DNA from: a virus
Virus record (IMG/VR): IMGVR_UViG_3300045257_000490
Coordinates: 1 to 24,573 of that record
DNA length: 24,573 bases
Strand: one strand, 5' to 3'
Of this stretch, positions 14,318 through 21,385 are shown one piece after another. Every line of letters starts with the position of its first letter. Position 1 is the stretch's first letter. Both the position numbers and the translations under genes were made by a program. Below the pieces are notes generated by a model that saw only the letters and a program-made list of their open reading frames with translations, had not been told where the DNA came from and did not search any database.

Positions 14318-14776
14318 ATGGCCAAATACGCAATCACCGGGACGCAATCGACCGTCTCGGGCTCCTACAAGACCGCCCTCGACGTGTTCGCCACCACCGC
14401 GGCGGTGCGGCGCGGCAAGGTCTACGACGTGCTGATCGGCACCAACGGCACGCCGGCGGACAACTACCTGCAATGGGACATTTCCCGCATGACCGCCGAC
14501 GGCACCGGCACCGCGGTCACCCCGAACACGCTCGATCCGGCCGACGTTGCCGCGCTCGCCACGGCCAAGAACAACTACACCGCCGAGCCGACCGTCACCG
14601 CCAACTCCTCGCTGCTCAACGTCGGGGTCAACCAGCGTGCCTCCTACCGCTGGGTCGCCGCGCCGGGATCGGAGCTGGTGTTCCCGGCCACCGCCAACAA
14701 CGGCCTCGTGCTGCGCGCGCTCTCCGGCGGCTACACCGGCTCGGCCACCGGCGACTTCATGTACGAGGAACAGTGA
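14318..14776 (+). CDS. Phage virion-type protein, hypothetical
   Basis: A 152-residue protein; GGAG lies 8 bases before ATG 14318. It is rich in Thr, Ala, Gly and Asn with beta-strand character (MAKYAITGTQSTVSGSYKTA, SELVFPATANNGLVLRALSG), typical of capsid decoration or tail accessory proteins. No signal peptide or membrane segment. Its size and composition resemble the protein at 22489-22947, but I see no clear sequence match between them. The TGA is followed at once by palindrome A3. Structural role inferred from composition and context. Confidence 0.75.
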   Translation: MAKYAITGTQSTVSGSYKTALDVFATTAAVRRGKVYDVLIGTNGTPADNYLQWDISRMTADGTGTAVTPNTLDPADVAALATAKNNYTAEPTVTANSSLLNVGVNQRASYRWVAAPGSELVFPATANNGLVLRALSGGYTGSATGDFMYEEQ

Positions 14777-14778
14777 TC

Positions 14779-14863
14779 GGAGGTCAGATGTCGGATGTCA
14801 GAGGTCAGATGCCGCTTGTCTCTTCTGTCATTTGACATCTGTCATCCGTCATCTGTCATCTGA
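14779..14863. repeat. Heptamer palindrome, GATGTCA type (A3)
   Basis: The left arm GAGGTCAGATGTCGGATGTC is paired with the right arm GACATCTGTCATCCGTCATC and following units. It fills the whole junction between the stop codons of two convergent genes. Confidence 0.85.
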
Positions 14864-14864
14864 C

Positions 14865-15419
14865 TTACAGCACCCCTTCAATGTAAAATATGCGCGCGCG
14901 CGCACTCGAGCCGTTGGGGCCAATGTTCCTCAACACGATTTGTCGCGCTTTGGCCACATCGGCAAGATCGACAACGACCTGGATCGGTTGACTTGTAATC
15001 TCCACGGGCTTTTCAACGATCTTTTCGCCATTGCGTCCGTCGATCAAAATGCTGAGGTGCCCTTCGAGCAGCTGCAGCCGGACTCGTATCTTGCCCGGTC
15101 CCGCGCTGAACGGGGGAAACGGCACCGGTGCCGTTAGTGCATAAGTCCCCGATGCCGGCGAAGTCGTCAATAATTTGTCAGCGTCTTCGGAAAGCGCGGA
15201 TCCGGGGCCCACATTAAAAGAGCCGGGCGTCACTCTGGTCGCCGTTGCGCCGGCATTCGCAGCGGGGGTTGTCGTGGCAGGAACCGTGCTTGGCGCCGTC
15301 TGAACCGAGGCTGGCGCGCGGGCGGCGTCCATATGGCGCAGAGCTGTCAAAGTAATCCAAAACGATCCGACCACAATCGCCAACGCTCCCATGATCGTAG
15401 CGGCCGTTCGTAATCGCAT
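14865..15419 (-). CDS. Membrane-anchored hypothetical protein
   Basis: A 184-residue protein from ATG 15419. The frame is open far upstream (a GTG at 15521 would add 34 plausible residues, LFARLYEPAVVSIL), so the start is uncertain. A single hydrophobic segment at about 7-27 (ATIMGALAIVVGSFWITLTAL) is followed by a Thr/Pro/Ala-rich linker and a C-terminal beta-rich domain of about 90 residues (KIRVRLQLLEGHLSILIDGR, QIVLRNIGPNGSSARARIFY). The layout suggests an anchored protein with an external beta-sandwich-like domain. No family is recognised. It is on the minus strand, convergent with the virion-type gene before it, as cargo genes often are. Confidence 0.6.
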   Translation of the reverse strand: MRLRTAATIMGALAIVVGSFWITLTALRHMDAARAPASVQTAPSTVPATTTPAANAGATATRVTPGSFNVGPGSALSEDADKLLTTSPASGTYALTAPVPFPPFSAGPGKIRVRLQLLEGHLSILIDGRNGEKIVEKPVEITSQPIQVVVDLADVAKARQIVLRNIGPNGSSARARIFYIEGVL

Positions 15420-15649
15420 TTCGGCATTCACCGCGTACCGTGCGCGCTCGCAACGCCGGGTGAGAATACTCACAACCGCCGGTTCATACAACCGGGCAAA
15501 CAGCGCCAATGCTTTTCTCACGCGCGCACGCGCGCGATCGGCAAGATCGCGACGGCATGGGCGGTGGGTACCTGGGCGAGAGCTGCGATCCATCCTCCGC
15601 TGGGAGCGGCTCGTCCCTTCCGAGTCGTTGGAACAGTGATCATCATGAT
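15420..15649. other. Upstream region with possible N-terminal extension
   Basis: The minus-strand frame of the 14865-15419 gene stays open through this stretch. The part down to GTG 15521 could encode an N-terminal extension. Beyond that the sequence is alternating GCGCGC and looks non-coding; no promoter could be assigned. Confidence 0.35.
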
Positions 15650-15802
15650 GCATTCCCCGGGCCGCAGCGCTGCGCAGCGTCATTCCCCGTGCGCGCCGCG
15701 GCGCGAAGTGCCGCGGCGCAGACACGGGGTCCAGGGGCCACAAGCGTTGACCCCGCGTCAGCAGCGCACGCCGCTGACGCGGCGCAGCGCGGCGCCCGGG
15801 GA
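15650..15802. repeat. GC-rich compound palindrome
   Basis: The outer parts CATTCCCCGGGCCGC and GCGGCGCCCGGGGAA are near-inverted copies. Inside are CGCCGCGGCGCGAAGTGCCG hairpins and a GGGTCC / GACCCC pair. The whole block fills the junction before the gene at 15813. Confidence 0.7.
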
Positions 15803-15812
15803 AAGTTGAACC

Positions 15813-16064
15813 ATGCTGCGCCCCGGCGGCTACGCCTGCATCGTCGAGCCGGACCGGCCGACGCGCGAGTGCGACACCTTCACCTGCGCGCACTGCAATC
15901 GCGTCACCCACGTCAAGCCGCGCCAGCGCCCGGAAGACATCGGCGGCCTGTGCAAACAATGCATGGGGCTGATCTGCCTGGCCTGCGTCGGCGAGGCCTG
16001 CGTGCCGTTCCTCAAGCGATTGGACGAGATGGAAGCGAAAGCGCGCTTCCTCCGGGAGATCTGA
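15813..16064 (+). CDS. Small protein with three CxxC motifs
   Basis: An 83-residue protein starts at ATG 15813. Cysteine knuckles are C25-A-H-C28, C47-K-Q-C50 and C55-L-A-C58, with further cysteines at 9, 20 and 63; this would fit one or two zinc ions. The C-terminus is a charged helix (FLKRLDEMEAKARFLREI). It is 2 bases upstream of the next small gene and likely forms an operon with it and the tail-fibre-like gene. It recalls small zinc-binding proteins found in phage structural clusters, but I cannot name a family. Confidence 0.8.
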   Translation: MLRPGGYACIVEPDRPTRECDTFTCAHCNRVTHVKPRQRPEDIGGLCKQCMGLICLACVGEACVPFLKRLDEMEAKARFLREI

Positions 16065-16066
16065 CA

Positions 16067-16222
16067 ATGGCTGTCACCCAAGGCCCCGTCGCGCAAGTGG
16101 CCGTGGCGGCGCTGCCGCCCGCCGCACCCTCGACCGGGCCGGCCTCGCCCGGGCAGGCCATTGTGCCGATCGTGATGAATTTCGGCAGCGGCGTGCGCCG
16201 CATCGAAGTGCAGGGGTATTGA
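16067..16222 (+). CDS. Small hypothetical protein between zinc protein and tail fibre
   Basis: A 51-residue protein from ATG 16067, with GGGAG about 8 bases upstream. It is Ala/Pro-rich with a hydrophobic C-terminal half (QAIVPIVMNFGSGVRRIEV). Only 2 bases separate it from the upstream gene and 1 base from the tail-fibre ATG, which strongly supports translation as part of that operon. A longer frame from 15509 is not supported. Confidence 0.7.
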   Translation: MAVTQGPVAQVAVAALPPAAPSTGPASPGQAIVPIVMNFGSGVRRIEVQGY

Positions 16223-16223
16223 G

Positions 16224-17534
16224 ATGGCTCTGACTTTCGACCGCGTCGGCATGTCGACCTCGACGGTCGGTGCCGGCACGCTCACGCTCGGCGCGGCGCT
16301 CGGCAACGTGAGCCCGAACCTCGCCGCGTTCCTGAGCTTCGCCGGCGCCGGCGTCGCCAACGGGCAGACCGTGTCGTATCTCATCCTCGATTCCAACAAC
16401 GGCTGGGAAGTCGGGATCGGGATCTATACCTCGTCGGGCACGACGCTCACCCGCACCGTGTTCTATTCGAGCAATTCCAACAATGCGATCAGCCTCTCCG
16501 GCAACGCCCAGGTCTTCATCACCGAGATCGCGGAGGACGTGAACCAGGCGGGCTACGGCGGCTTCCGCAACAAGTTCCGCAACCCGGGCGTGGACGTCGA
16601 CCAGCGCGGGACCAACGGCAGCGCGGCGGCTGTCACGACCGCGGGCGCCTACGTGACCGACGGCCACATCGTCGTGCCGACCGGGGCGAGCGTCACGGCG
16701 CAGCAGATCACGCGCGACTCGATCTCGTCGCGCTCGGCGAACAGCCTCAAGATCACCGGCGCGACCAGCGTCACCGGCCTGCAGGTCAAGCTGCGCATCG
16801 AGAGCACCACGGCCGCGCCGCTCGCGAGCCAGCAGGTCACGGTCCAGTGCAAGGTCTATAACTCGACCGGCGGTTCGATCACGCCCAAGCTCTCGGCCGG
16901 AGCCCCGGCGGGCGTCGACAGCTTCGCGGCATTTAACGGGGCGCCTGCGAGCGGCGACCTCAACGCGGTCAACCTGCAGGCTTGTGCAAACGGCGCAACC
17001 ACGACGCTCGCCTACACCTGGGCGGGCGGCGCGGGGCTCAACACCGGCCTCGAGGCGACCTTCGACTTCGGCAACAACTTCACCACCAACACCAAATTCA
17101 TCGAGCTTTCCGACTTCGACATCCGCGTCACGCCCGCGGTCGCGACCGGGCTCAACAGCAACCCGCCGCCGACGGAGCTGCGGCCGATCAGCTTCGAGAA
17201 ACTCGACGCGCTGCGGTTCTATCAGCCCGTCCCAGGATACGGCGTGCCTATGTGGGTCCAAAGCGCGGCAACGCTTTTTATTAGCTATCAATATCTGGCA
17301 CCAATGCGGGCAGCGCCGACGGCCACGCTCGTGAAGACGAGCGTCGCGGCCGCATCTTTCGAAGCGAACGCAGGCTCGACGTGGATTAGCGGCAGTGGCT
17401 TGACGTTCACCGCGCCTGGTTATGGGGCTTCTGGTTTTGCCGTTCAGTGGACAGGGTTTTCGGGTCTAACTGCAGGAAATACGGCCGGAGTCAATTTCGC
17501 TGGCACATTCTTTACCCTCACCGCGGAGCTGTGA
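16224..17534 (+). CDS. Tail fibre or receptor-binding-type virion protein
   Basis: A 436-residue protein starting 1 base after the previous stop. The N-terminal 105 residues (FDRVGMSTSTVGAGTLTLGA, YLILDSNNGWEVGIGIYTSS, GTTLTRTVFYSSN) match a domain found, from memory, at the start of many phage tail proteins. A second part begins NKFRNPGVDVDQRG and looks like a carbohydrate-binding beta domain (LQVKLRIESTTAAPL, QQVTVQCKVYNSTGG). The last 100 residues are beta-rich and differ in base composition from the rest, suggesting a swapped tip. It probably contacts the host surface. Convergent with the methyltransferase gene, 24 bases away. Confidence 0.75.
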   Translation: MALTFDRVGMSTSTVGAGTLTLGAALGNVSPNLAAFLSFAGAGVANGQTVSYLILDSNNGWEVGIGIYTSSGTTLTRTVFYSSNSNNAISLSGNAQVFITEIAEDVNQAGYGGFRNKFRNPGVDVDQRGTNGSAAAVTTAGAYVTDGHIVVPTGASVTAQQITRDSISSRSANSLKITGATSVTGLQVKLRIESTTAAPLASQQVTVQCKVYNSTGGSITPKLSAGAPAGVDSFAAFNGAPASGDLNAVNLQACANGATTTLAYTWAGGAGLNTGLEATFDFGNNFTTNTKFIELSDFDIRVTPAVATGLNSNPPPTELRPISFEKLDALRFYQPVPGYGVPMWVQSAATLFISYQYLAPMRAAPTATLVKTSVAAASFEANAGSTWISGSGLTFTAPGYGASGFAVQWTGFSGLTAGNTAGVNFAGTFFTLTAEL

Positions 17535-17558
17535 AACCGTTGGTGACTCGTTTGCCGG

Positions 17559-18362
17559 TCAGGGCAAACCGGCGCGCCGTTGTAGGTCATCAGACGGCAT
17601 CGCCGTTACCCGAGGTGATTGATGATCTTGCTGTGGATTTGGACAACTCTTCGTGCAGATCAGCACGTCGGTCATTTCGCCGAGAATGGCGTGGTGCCGG
17701 TCATGGAAGCGGCGCAGTTCGACATCGAACGACGCCCAGCCGGCGATCAGCTCGGGCAAGTCGTAACCGTAATCAAAGGTGACAAGCGTGCCGGCGGGAT
17801 CAAGCGGGTCGCCGTGGTATGCCGGTTCGGTGAGGTGTTTGATGGTCCCGTCCCCAAGCCGCTCGGCGCGCCGGACCGTCTGCGTTAGATGTTTGAGTAT
17901 CGGAACGGTATGGAGATAGCGGCCGCCGAGCTCCAACGTGCGCCAGACCTCGCGATAGGCGGTGGCCGGATCGAACACATGCTCCATCACGTCTTGGGTG
18001 ATAACCAGATCGAAGGCATTGCTTTCGAAAGTTTGGCGTTCCAGGTCTTCGCAGCGGAAACCGTGTTTCTTGCTGCCGAAAGGAACATCCGCGAACAGGT
18101 GGGTCACGACATATCCCGGGCATTCCAGTTGTAACCGCGCTGAGACCCCGCGCGGCATCGGCGAGGACTCGTGAATGCGCAGCTTGCGCCAGTCGGGCGC
18201 GACGCTGTTGAGAACAAGCATCAAGGCGCGCTCGCGCGGCAGAGATCCGCAATCAATGCACAGCAGCTGATCGCGCAGCCACGCGCCGTGTTCAACAAAC
18301 TCAGCTCCGCCGCAGATCGGGCAGCAACCGAGCCGCTTTGCGATGTTCGACTGAGCTTCCAT
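17559..18362 (-). CDS. SAM-dependent methyltransferase with zinc ribbon
   Basis: A 267-residue protein from ATG 18362. The N-terminal zinc ribbon has C14-P-I-C17 and C35-I-D-C38. A class I methyltransferase domain follows: an AdoMet-binding region with RIHESSP (residues 62-68), then the motif FDLVITQDVMEHVFDP (about 117-132), characteristic of the Methyltransf_11-type fold, and GGRYLHTVPI (around 145-155). The C-terminal 90 residues may set substrate specificity. Such proteins often act in glycan or small-molecule modification; the substrate is not evident. It is a minus-strand cargo gene between two phage virion genes and could modify a surface receptor. Confidence 0.88.
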   Translation of the reverse strand: MEAQSNIAKRLGCCPICGGAEFVEHGAWLRDQLLCIDCGSLPRERALMLVLNSVAPDWRKLRIHESSPMPRGVSARLQLECPGYVVTHLFADVPFGSKKHGFRCEDLERQTFESNAFDLVITQDVMEHVFDPATAYREVWRTLELGGRYLHTVPILKHLTQTVRRAERLGDGTIKHLTEPAYHGDPLDPAGTLVTFDYGYDLPELIAGWASFDVELRRFHDRHHAILGEMTDVLICTKSCPNPQQDHQSPRVTAMPSDDLQRRAGLP

Positions 18363-18412
18363 TCGGGCACCCTATCCCGGCCGAGTTAGCAGGGGCAACC
18401 GGGGATTGATCC

Positions 18413-19468
18413 ATGCCCACCGGCATCACCGGCCTCGCCCAAACTGCCGTCGCCGCGCTCGCTACTACGAGCGAACCGGCGCTGGAATCGAAGTTTCACC
18501 AGCCGTGGTCGGAGCCGGTGAGGCAAAAGATCGCGCCGCAGCTCGCGGTCGCGCTGATCGCCTCGGGCCTCGCCTCCGTCGCGGCGGCGCCGTTTGCCGA
18601 AACGGTCACGCAGGACCGCTGGCATCAGCCATGGTCGGAGCCGGTGCGCACGCGCTGGTTTCCGCCCGCCGAGCAGCAGGCGGTGGCGCCCGATCCCGCA
18701 ACGCGGGTCTCGTTCTCCTGGTGGGCGTGGCTTTCCGAGCCGGTCGTCAAGGCGCGGCCGCGGCTTCGCGAGGCGCACCAGCAATGGCTCGCCTTTGCGC
18801 CGCCGTTCTCCGCCGGCGCGGTGCAGTCGGAATGGTCCGGTCCGCCGCCGAGCCTCGTGCGCTTCCAGTATCAGGTGCACACGCGCCCGCCGTGGCCGGA
18901 CATCAACGCATCCTGGCTGCCGCCGCTCTCGGAGCCGGTGCGGATCCGCCCGGGGCTGCTCGCGGCGCTGCAGCCCTACGAGGTTTCCTACGACGTTCTG
19001 CCGCTGCCGTTCCTCGGTGGCGGTGGCGGCTGGTATCTGCCCGATCCGACCCGACCGCCGTCTTCTGGCGAAGCGTCGCGGACTACGCTCGACGACGCTT
19101 CGCTGGCAATCCGCAAACCTCGGAAGCCCGGCGCGCCGCGCCAGGTCGCGCCGAAAATCGAGCCGCCGAGCTTCGCCGAGGTCATCGGCAATCAGCAGCC
19201 GATGCGGCTTGCCGATGTGCTGGGCTCGGCATTCGCGCCGCGGCTCGATGCACAACAACCGCCGGCGCTCGATCTTTATGTCCCGCCCGCCTCCGCCGTT
19301 CCGGCTACGGCGCGGCAAGCCCCGCTGCCGCGCGCGGTGATCGATGCCGCGGCGGACCACGTCGACGCGATGGACGCCATGGAAGCGATGCACGCGCTCG
19401 ATGAGCTGGAACGGCAGGAGCATGAGGCCTTGATCGCGATCCTGCTGCATCTGGCGAGTGGTGAGTAG
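18413..19468 (+). CDS. Phage structural protein with WSEPVR repeats
   Basis: A 351-residue protein from ATG 18413, with GGGGATT about 7 bases upstream. It contains at least four copies of a W-x-x-(P/W)-x-S-E-P-V-(R/V) motif at about residues 28-37 (FHQPWSEPVR), 70-79 (WHQPWSEPVR), 103-112 (WWAWLSEPVV) and 168-177 (WLPPLSEPVRIRPGL), spaced by 35-65 residues. I recall similar short repeats in phage virion proteins of alphaproteobacteria. The C-terminus is an acidic helix (HALDELERQEHEALIAILLH). The last residues (ASGE) and the TAG stop come from palindrome B1, so the native C-terminus may have been cut or extended. Role in the virion unknown. Confidence 0.8.
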   Translation: MPTGITGLAQTAVAALATTSEPALESKFHQPWSEPVRQKIAPQLAVALIASGLASVAAAPFAETVTQDRWHQPWSEPVRTRWFPPAEQQAVAPDPATRVSFSWWAWLSEPVVKARPRLREAHQQWLAFAPPFSAGAVQSEWSGPPPSLVRFQYQVHTRPPWPDINASWLPPLSEPVRIRPGLLAALQPYEVSYDVLPLPFLGGGGGWYLPDPTRPPSSGEASRTTLDDASLAIRKPRKPGAPRQVAPKIEPPSFAEVIGNQQPMRLADVLGSAFAPRLDAQQPPALDLYVPPASAVPATARQAPLPRAVIDAAADHVDAMDAMEAMHALDELERQEHEALIAILLHLASGE

Positions 19469-19527
19469 TGAGTGGTGAGTAGAAAAATGATCTTCACCAT
19501 TCGCCATTCACCACTCACTACTCGCCG
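19454..19527. repeat. Heptamer palindrome, GAGTGGT/GAGTAGT type (B1)
   Basis: The left arm GTGGTGAGTAGTGAGTGGTG faces the right arm CACCACTCACTACTCGCC, with a centre of about 25 bases. It supplies the stop codon (TAG, 19466-19468) of the upstream gene. The right arm ends 9 bases before ATG 19537, leaving no Shine-Dalgarno. Confidence 0.9.
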
Positions 19528-19536
19528 CCTCAACAA

Positions 19537-19950
19537 ATGACGCGTGATCCGATCGCCTCCCTCGCGCTCGAACGCGCGGCGCTGATCTCCGCCGACATCG
19601 AGGAGCAGCTCACCGCGCGCAATGAGCACGGCATGCGCCCGCTCATCGCCGTGCTGGCGAAGGCGCGGCGCGAGGCGGCGGACGCGATCGCGGCACTGGT
19701 CGACACGGCTCCGTCCGACGCCGCAGCGATCGCGCGCCTGCAGAACGAGGTCAAGCGTTTCGCCGATCTCGTGCGCTGGCTCCAGGAGATCGTCAACGAG
19801 GGGATCGACCAGCGCTACGAGGTCGCCGACAGCGAGCGCGATGAATTGGAACGCCTGGTGGCGCCGGTCGACGATGAAGCCCGCGCCCACGCCCTCGATG
19901 AACTGGAACGGCTCGGCCTTCGCCCGGGCAACGGAAGGATGGATGCATGA
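19537..19950 (+). CDS. Helical phage protein, hypothetical
   Basis: A 137-residue, highly charged helical protein (SLALERAALISADIEEQL, LQNEVKRFADLVRWLQEIVN) from ATG 19537. Its stop overlaps the start of the scaffold-like gene (ATGA, 19947-19950), pointing to coupled translation. No ribosome binding site is visible at its own start because the palindrome B1 ends there. Its placement directly before the scaffold suggests an assembly role. No family is recognised. Confidence 0.75.
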   Translation: MTRDPIASLALERAALISADIEEQLTARNEHGMRPLIAVLAKARREAADAIAALVDTAPSDAAAIARLQNEVKRFADLVRWLQEIVNEGIDQRYEVADSERDELERLVAPVDDEARAHALDELERLGLRPGNGRMDA

Positions 19951-21266
19951 CGACCGAGACCGCCGCGGCCGCGGCTGAAGCCGCCCGCGTTGCCGCCGAA
20001 ACCGAGGCGAGCCGCGAGATCGCCGCGACCGCGGCGTCCGACAGCCCGAATCCGCCGGCGCCGGAAGCGCCGGCGCCCGCGCCACCGCAGCCGGAACCTT
20101 CGTCCGAGCCGAAGCCGCTCGAGCGCATCACCACGTCGGATCGTGGCCGCGCCGACATCGCCGCGCGGTTCAAGGAAAAGCGCGCCGCGGCGGGCGGGCA
20201 GGTCGAGTTTCACGGCAATTTCCAGGACCCGTCGCAGACCTACGGGCCGTATGCGGGGCCGGGCGCCCCGCAGATGTCGGATGACAGAGATCAGAGGTCG
20301 GAGGAGCAGCCGCCGGCGCAACAGCACCAGCAAACCACCGAGGCGCCGCTAGCGCAGCCCGCTCCCCCAACCTCTGACATCCGACCTCCGACATCTGAAC
20401 AACAGCCGCCGCTCACCAAGCTCAAGGTCCACGGCGTGGAGATGTATCTCCCGCAGGACCAGGTGATCGCCGAGGCGCAGAAATCGCTCGCCGCGGGGAA
20501 CCTGCTGGAAAGCGCCAAGGAGGTGCTCAGCGGCGCGCGCCAGCCGGGCCAAGCCGCGGCGCCGCAACCCGAGACGCCGGTCACGGACGACAGCTACACG
20601 CAACTCGCCCAGACGCTGCAGCTCGAGCCCGATGCGGCGGTCGCGGGAGCGAAGCTCAAGGAGACCATCGTCAACGAGACCGCCAAGGCACGCCAGGAAG
20701 CGGCGCGCGAGGCCGGGCGCCAGGTCCGCCTCGAGAACGAGCTTGCCGCCAGCCAGCGCGCGCTCCAGGGGTTCGAGAAGGCGCACCCGGAACTCGCCGC
20801 GGACGAGTTCGCGCGCGATTCGATCACCACGCAGGTGCAGCGCGAGATCAACGCCGATCTCGCCGCGGCGGTCTCGCAAGGCATCCTCAAGGAACTGCCG
20901 AAGACCCAGGACGAGCGCAACGGGCTGCACACGCAATTAAGAGCGTTTGGCGCGCCGGTGCGCCCGATCGGCGATATTTTCGATGCGGCCGGGACGAAAT
21001 ACGCGACGTGGCGGGGCGGCACACCAGCCGCCCGGCCCGCGCCTTCGCCTCAGCCGCAGGCCACCACCACTCAATCCACGGCGCCTGCCGCGCCCCGCGT
21101 CGAGCTCACCACGGCTCGCCAGGAGCGCCGCGCGTCAATCCCCACCCAACCGACCAACGGCACCGTGCCGCCGCGTCCCGCGCCACCGCCCGAGCAAACC
21201 ACGGCCGGGCGACGGAGCGCCGCGATCATGGCGATGCGCAAGGCGCGAGGTCAGATCGTGGCGTGA
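19947..21266 (+). CDS. Scaffold-like protein (head assembly)
   Basis: A 439-residue protein located directly upstream of the major capsid gene, the usual place for a phage scaffolding protein. Composition fits: Ala/Pro/Glu-rich disordered N-terminus (residues 1-60), a helical, charged central part (about 150-310; LKVHGVEMYLPQDQVIAEA, KLKETIVNETAKARQEAARE) and a Pro/Ala-rich tail ending in a basic helix (RRSAAIMAMRKARGQI) that could bind coat protein. A heptamer palindrome is inserted in frame in the linker: left arm at about 109-119 (QMSDDRDQRSEE) and right arm at about 142-151 (TSDIRPPTSEQ). A role as scaffold is inferred from context and composition, not from a diagnostic motif. Confidence 0.75.
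   Translation: MTTETAAAAAEAARVAAETEASREIAATAASDSPNPPAPEAPAPAPPQPEPSSEPKPLERITTSDRGRADIAARFKEKRAAAGGQVEFHGNFQDPSQTYGPYAGPGAPQMSDDRDQRSEEQPPAQQHQQTTEAPLAQPAPPTSDIRPPTSEQQPPLTKLKVHGVEMYLPQDQVIAEAQKSLAAGNLLESAKEVLSGARQPGQAAAPQPETPVTDDSYTQLAQTLQLEPDAAVAGAKLKETIVNETAKARQEAAREAGRQVRLENELAASQRALQGFEKAHPELAADEFARDSITTQVQREINADLAAAVSQGILKELPKTQDERNGLHTQLRAFGAPVRPIGDIFDAAGTKYATWRGGTPAARPAPSPQPQATTTQSTAPAAPRVELTTARQERRASIPTQPTNGTVPPRPAPPPEQTTAGRRSAAIMAMRKARGQIVA
20271..20399. repeat. Heptamer palindrome inside the scaffold gene (A4)
   Basis: The left arm CAGATGTCGGATGACAGAGA (20271-20303) and right arm CCTCTGACATCCGACCTCCG (20369-20399) are inverted, but separated by 65 bases of Gln-rich coding sequence, the widest centre in this class. 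Confidence 0.85.
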
Positions 21267-21283
21267 GGCGGCCTTCGGCCGCC
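21267..21283. repeat. GC hairpin after the scaffold stop
   Basis: GGCGGCC pairs exactly with GGCCGCC around TTC, starting at the base after the TGA and ending at palindrome B2. No U tract, so not a standard terminator; it may lower read-through or protect the 3' end. Confidence 0.7.
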
Positions 21284-21349
21284 GTGAGTGGGGAATGGTG
21301 AATGGGGAGTGGCGATTGCCACTCACTACTCACCACTCACTACTCACCT
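21284..21349. repeat. Heptamer palindrome, GAGTGGT type (B2)
   Basis: The left arm GTGAGTGGGGAATGGTGAAT and right arm CACTCACTACTCACCACTCA are inverted. It lies between scaffold and major capsid genes, 37 bases before the capsid ATG. Confidence 0.88.
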
Positions 21350-21385
21350 TCGCCGCGATCATACCCAACACGAAAGGACACCGCC

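Noticed and set aside
16074-17291. 405-codon minus-strand frame opposite the tail-fibre gene
   Set aside because: Biased Arg/Val/Asp composition expected for an antisense shadow; the + strand product has recognisable virion features.
16224-17534. Diversity-generating retroelement target in the tail fibre
   Set aside because: No reverse transcriptase and no template repeat are present in the window.
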